Shown here piece after piece: positions 60,535 to 64,000 of a DNA stretch of 64,000 nt. The position numbers were made by a program, and so were the translations under genes. Below the pieces are notes generated by a model, which was given only the letters and a program-made list of their open reading frames with translations, was not told the DNA's origin and did not search any database. Every line of letters starts with the position of its first letter. Positions within the stretch are counted from its first letter, which is position 1. This DNA is from Bacteroidetes bacterium UBA4416 (GTDB lineage: Bacteria > Bacteroidota > Bacteroidia > B-17B0 > Aurantibacillaceae). The DNA is taken from assembly GCA_002390745.1 (NCBI GenBank), contig DGQK01000069.1:1-64000 (forward strand). Direction: 5' to 3'.

Positions 60535-61734
60535 ATGAAAACCAAACAACTACTTGCCACACTTGTGTGCAGCTCAACCCTATCGCTGTGGGCACAATTG
60601 CCACATCAATTTCTGCCAGACAACAAACTGCTTTCTCTTACCTCTTCATCGGTGGTGGTGCTTGACAGTTTAATAGCCTACAACAACTGGAACGCGACAC
60701 AAAACAAATGGGACGATGGCACGAAATGGACATACAGATACAATACTTACGGCAAAGAAAACGGGTATTTTGTATACTTACTCGGTGGAAACGGTTGGCA
60801 AAATATCCTACGGAGCACTAACTACCAGTTCGACAACCGACAAAACTGCATCGAAAAAATGGGTGAAGAATTCGGCATTCAAGGCTGGGCTCTGGCGAGC
60901 AAATCCGTTTATACTTACGACGCTGCTGATCATGAACTTAACCAACTCCAACTAGACTATGTTGCCGGTAATTGGGAAAACAATAGTAACTCGATCTATA
61001 CCTATGCAGGCAACAATCAAGCAACATCGACTGAACAACTATGGAATACATCTACACAAAGCTGGAAAAATTGGTTTAAGTATAATTATTCCTATAATAC
61101 CAACGATCAGCTTATTTCGAGCACCGGGGAAAATTGGAAAGCCGGAAGTTGGGTTTATTTGTGGCAAACGACAAACTATGTTTACAATGGTACAGACCTG
61201 ATGAGTTATGAATTCCAACAGTGGGACACCATCTCTGCGAGTTTTAAGACGAACATAAAAACAACCATTAGCTACGACGTCAATCATCATCCTCAGAACC
61301 ACCTCGAAATGAAGTGGAATGCTTCGACAGCCACGTGGGAAAACTACAGGAGCCTCTACTATACCTTTGATGCAAATGATAATATTTCAAGTTTACTTAC
61401 AAAAAAATGGCTCCCGGCCAGCAATTCCTGGGCGAACGATCACGAAACGGTATATTACTACCGGAACACTTTTACGGGCTTTGAGGATACCAAAAACAGC
61501 AGCCACCCACTGAAGGTGTCGCCTAACCCGGCCACAACGTTTATAGAAATAAACGGCGGTAAGGGACCTGCTATGGTAAATGTGACCGACCTTTCGGGAA
61601 AAACGATCATCCGCGAACGGATGGAGGCTGCGAACGCTGCCAGAGTAGATATCGGATCACTGGCGCCGGGCTTGTACCTCCTCGACGTAACAACCGAAAA
61701 AGAGCATTTTAACGGAAAATTTCTCAAACAATAA
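60535..61734 (+). CDS. T9SS type A cargo with YD-like repeats, family member 3 (399 aa)
   Basis: A signal peptide (LLATLVCSSTLSLWAQ) is followed by the same order of repeats as member 2 (LIAYNNWNATQNKWDDG, YNTYGKENGYFVYLL, TISYDVNHHPQNHLEMKW, ENWKAGSWVYLWQTTNYVY). The sorting tail ends LAPGLYLLDVTTEKEHFNGKFLKQ, almost the same as in member 2. The base composition is slightly more AT-rich than its neighbours. Starts 85 bases after member 2, with ACATCCCTTTATCTAAAAA in the leader. Exported; function unknown. Confidence 0.75.
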   Translation: MKTKQLLATLVCSSTLSLWAQLPHQFLPDNKLLSLTSSSVVVLDSLIAYNNWNATQNKWDDGTKWTYRYNTYGKENGYFVYLLGGNGWQNILRSTNYQFDNRQNCIEKMGEEFGIQGWALASKSVYTYDAADHELNQLQLDYVAGNWENNSNSIYTYAGNNQATSTEQLWNTSTQSWKNWFKYNYSYNTNDQLISSTGENWKAGSWVYLWQTTNYVYNGTDLMSYEFQQWDTISASFKTNIKTTISYDVNHHPQNHLEMKWNASTATWENYRSLYYTFDANDNISSLLTKKWLPASNSWANDHETVYYYRNTFTGFEDTKNSSHPLKVSPNPATTFIEINGGKGPAMVNVTDLSGKTIIRERMEAANAARVDIGSLAPGLYLLDVTTEKEHFNGKFLKQ

Positions 61735-61880
61735 TTCACCTGCTTAAATTTCTCATTGATCTATCTGTTTTTTGGGTATGGCAAGATCGTTCCGGTCTTG
61801 CCATATTTTTTGGTCTGTCGTCACTAAAAAGTTTTGGCGTTTTTTGGTTCCTGGCATTCTATTTGAACGCTACAAAGTTT

Positions 61881-61888
61881 TACATTTG
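61881..61888 (+). promoter_or_regulatory. -7 box of the M48 protease gene
   Basis: TACATTTG then CTGC and ATGATG at 61893: near-leaderless, nearly the same layout as at clpS. Confidence 0.55.
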
Positions 61889-61892
61889 CTGC

Positions 61893-62693
61893 ATGATGAA
61901 ACCAAAACACCTTATCTTTTTCCTGATGATCGCGGGCTTCGTTGCCTGCCAAAAGAACGCCATTACCGGCCGCAGAGGCTTGAACTTAATGCCCGAATCG
62001 GAAATGATCGGCATGAGCCTGACCGAATATGACAAATTCCTTACGGAACATCCACCTTTACCCGCCAGCGACCAGCGCGTCGTCATGGTGAGGAACATTG
62101 GATCCCGGATCCAGAAGGCAGTGGAGCAGTACTACGCCCAAAAAGGCCTCAGCAGCCAGATACAAGGCTACAAATGGGAGTTCAACGTGGTAAATGACCC
62201 CACCGTGAACGCCTGGTGCATGCCCGGTGGGAAAGTGGTGGTATATACCGGTATTTTGCCGGTAACCCAGGATGAGGCCAGCCTGGCAATAGTGATGGGC
62301 CACGAAATAGCCCATGCGGTAGCCAAGCATGGAAATGAGCGCATGAGCCAGGGCATGGTAGCCCAGTTTGGTGCCACCGCCCTGTCGGTAGCCCTGCAGC
62401 AAAAGCCGGCTCTTACCCAGGCCCTTTTCCAGCAATCTTATGGGGTGGCTTCCCAACTGGGAATTCTGAAATACAGCCGGACCCATGAAACCGAAGCCGA
62501 CAAAATGGGCCTGGTATTTGCGGCCATGGCCGGCTACAATCCGGAGGTTGCCATAGGCTTCTGGGAACGGATGGCAAAAATGGGCGGTCAGAAGCCAATT
62601 GAGCTCCTAAGCACGCATCCGAGCGACGAAACGCGGATTAACACCCTTAAATCTTTTATGCCGGAAGCAAAAAAATATTATAAACCGCAATAA
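61893..62693 (+). CDS. M48 family zinc metalloprotease lipoprotein (BepA/LoiP-like)
   Basis: The 266-residue protein starts MMKPKHLIFFLMIAGFVAC, a lipoprotein signal (Cys at about residue 19). The catalytic zinc site is GHEIAHAVAKHG (HExxH), with the third ligand Glu in ETEADKMGLV. The VNDPTVNAWCMPGGKVVVYTG segment is the M48 substrate-cleft strand. Such proteins act in the periplasm on misfolded outer-membrane proteins or help LPS transporter assembly. No TPR tail is present, unlike BepA, so it is closer to LoiP/YcaL. The ATG at 61893 or 61896 fits the promoter spacing. Substrate unknown. Confidence 0.88.
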   Translation: MMKPKHLIFFLMIAGFVACQKNAITGRRGLNLMPESEMIGMSLTEYDKFLTEHPPLPASDQRVVMVRNIGSRIQKAVEQYYAQKGLSSQIQGYKWEFNVVNDPTVNAWCMPGGKVVVYTGILPVTQDEASLAIVMGHEIAHAVAKHGNERMSQGMVAQFGATALSVALQQKPALTQALFQQSYGVASQLGILKYSRTHETEADKMGLVFAAMAGYNPEVAIGFWERMAKMGGQKPIELLSTHPSDETRINTLKSFMPEAKKYYKPQ

Positions 62694-62696
62694 TTA

Positions 62697-62729
62697 TTTG
62701 CTTTATTGTTAAATAAATAGTTACATTTG
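62697..62729 (+). promoter_or_regulatory. Promoter of the cold-shock gene
   Basis: TTTG (62697-62700), 21 bases, TACATTTG (62722-62729). The 29-base leader before the ATG is AT-rich (GGAATAACTATTTATAAACA). Confidence 0.7.
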
Positions 62730-62758
62730 GGAATAACTATTTATAAACAACCAACAAA

Positions 62759-62950
<192 letters not shown>

Positions 62951-62968
62951 TTATAAATACCGTTTCTC

Positions 62969-63005
62969 AAAAATCCATCAATCTCCGGTTGATGGATTTT
63001 TTTTT
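62969..63005. terminator. Strong terminator after the cold-shock gene
   Basis: AAAATCCATCAA and TTGATGGATTTT arms with a CTCCGG-containing loop, then a run of T. Confidence 0.88.
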
Positions 63006-63100
63006 GCCTTCTTTCCTGCACTTAAATATGATGCATGACTATTGATTATTGAAAAAAAAAGGTATTTTAGGGCGCACTAATTAACACACAGATAACAAAC

Positions 63101-64000
63101 ATGGAACAAGCAACAGCTTCAAAAGGACACCCAAAAGGTTTATGGGTATTATTCGGTACTGAAATGTGGGAAAGGTTTAACTTTTATGGGATGAGAGCTA
63201 TCCTGACCTTATTCATGGTGAATGCCCTCATGATGAAAGACAGCGATGCCTCCCTCATCTACGGTGGGTTTCTCGGGCTTTGCTACCTCACTCCTATGCT
63301 GGGCGGCTTTGTGGCCGACCGTTTCTTGGGCAACCGCAACTGTATTATGCTGGGCGGCTCCATGATGGCCATTGGCCAGTTCCTGTTATTTACCAGTGCA
63401 TCCGTATTCGAAGGCAACCTGAGCATGGCTACCAGCCTGATGTGGCTTGCGCTTTTCATCATCATCTTCGGTAACGGCTTCTTCAAACCGAATATTTCCA
63501 GTATGGTAGGCAGCCTGTATCCGAAAGAGGAGAAAAGCAAGCTGGACTCTGCCTTCACCATTTTCTACATGGGCATTAACTTAGGTGCTCTGTTCAGCCA
63601 GTGGCTCTGCCCTTTGATCGGCGACGTGAAAGACGCCGGCGGTGTGAGGGACGTCCATGCCTTCAAATGGGGCTTTTTAGCAGCCGGTATCGCTATGGTA
63701 CTGGGCACAGCGCTGTTCTATTTCCTGAAAAACAAGTATGTGGTATCTCCCGAAGGCAAACCGCTGGGCGGCGTTCCTTCCAAACACGACACCTCGCATT
63801 TTGAGGAAGGTGAAGCTCAGAAAGCGGTATTTTCTTCCACTGCACTGATTGCAGCCGTTATAGGCTTCATCGCTTTATTCTTCCTGTTCCGCTATATGGC
63901 CAACAGCACCAACTTTGTTAAAACCATTATCTACCCGATCATTTACGCCAGTGGTATTACATTGGCGGGCCTCATTATTTCCGATTCCACGCTTACCAAA
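63101..64000 (+). CDS. POT/PTR2 family peptide MFS transporter (N-terminal part, continues past the window)
   Basis: The open frame runs from the ATG at 63101 to the window end (300 codons) without a stop. MEQATASKGHPKGLWVLFG is followed by the POT signature EMWERFNFYGMRAIL (the ExxERFxYYG motif that couples proton and peptide). Then come LTPMLGGFVADRFLGNRN (motif A-like), GNGFFKPNISSMVGSLY (the PTR2 signature) and FYMGINLGALFS. About seven membrane helices are visible in this part. It imports di- or tripeptides with protons at the inner membrane. The end is not in this window. Confidence 0.9.
   Translation, partial: MEQATASKGHPKGLWVLFGTEMWERFNFYGMRAILTLFMVNALMMKDSDASLIYGGFLGLCYLTPMLGGFVADRFLGNRNCIMLGGSMMAIGQFLLFTSASVFEGNLSMATSLMWLALFIIIFGNGFFKPNISSMVGSLYPKEEKSKLDSAFTIFYMGINLGALFSQWLCPLIGDVKDAGGVRDVHAFKWGFLAAGIAMVLGTALFYFLKNKYVVSPEGKPLGGVPSKHDTSHFEEGEAQKAVFSSTALIAAVIGFIALFFLFRYMANSTNFVKTIIYPIIYASGITLAGLIISDSTLTK

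Overview
The window looks like the chromosome of a free-living Bacteroidota bacterium, probably of the Chitinophagales/Cytophagales type. The evidence is many proteins with type IX secretion (T9SS) C-terminal sorting domains, TAnnTTTG promoter -7 boxes in place of sigma70 boxes, DUF4230 / DUF6029 / Omp28 / OstA-like families, an atpD-atpC pair away from the other ATP synthase genes, and an aminofutalosine synthase. I see no rRNA, confident tRNA, CRISPR array, insertion sequence or prophage.

Layout. 1-158 is the start of a leftward polysaccharide deacetylase. 391-6393 is a 2000-residue adhesin with CUB, C-type lectin and many Ig-like repeats. 6462-8238 (leftward) holds a small conserved protein and the 23S rRNA methyltransferase RlmD. 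8270-8446 is an intergenic heptamer-repeat tract. 8557-15173 holds an OstA/LptA-like protein, a lectin-like T9SS cargo, FabG and a VWA membrane protein. 15357-18599 is a TlpA thioredoxin - DUF6029 barrel - Omp28 lipoprotein operon. Then come hisS and a second giant adhesin (20414-23914). 23950-29449 (leftward) holds two small unknowns, an outer-membrane lipoprotein behind a structured leader, a membrane protein, and a LytTR regulator with its TPR histidine kinase. 29559-31370 is atpC/atpD. 31590-34757 is a cation/proton antiporter and a TPR protein. 34767-38335 (leftward) holds an ArsC-like protein, prfB with its programmed frameshift, and a DUF4230 - DUF5819-like - HTTM-like operon. 38744-41074 holds a coiled-coil lipoprotein, a small envelope protein and a MacB/LolD-type ATPase. 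41187-45674 (leftward) holds an ABC-F ATPase, a GT2 glycosyltransferase and mqnE. 45824-49228 holds two T9SS cargo proteins. 49421-56449 encodes a 2340-residue TPR / beta-propeller / CRD protein ending in three SPOR-like domains, followed by clpS. 56937-61734 is a tandem family of small T9SS cargo genes with one decayed copy. 61893-64000 holds an M48 metalloprotease, a cold-shock protein and the start of a POT-family peptide transporter.

Themes. Most of the coding capacity serves the cell envelope: exported adhesins, lipoproteins, a thiol-redox module and a sensory two-component system. The most unusual item is the giant TPR-propeller-CRD-SPOR protein. It resembles the T9SS subunit PorE, but the peptidoglycan-binding OmpA-like end is replaced by three SPOR-like repeats and the middle carries a duplicated coiled-coil module. 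Other signals are near-leaderless promoters, three heptamer-period intergenic tracts, a REP-like hairpin before hisS, and a three-stem leader that would bury a start codon.
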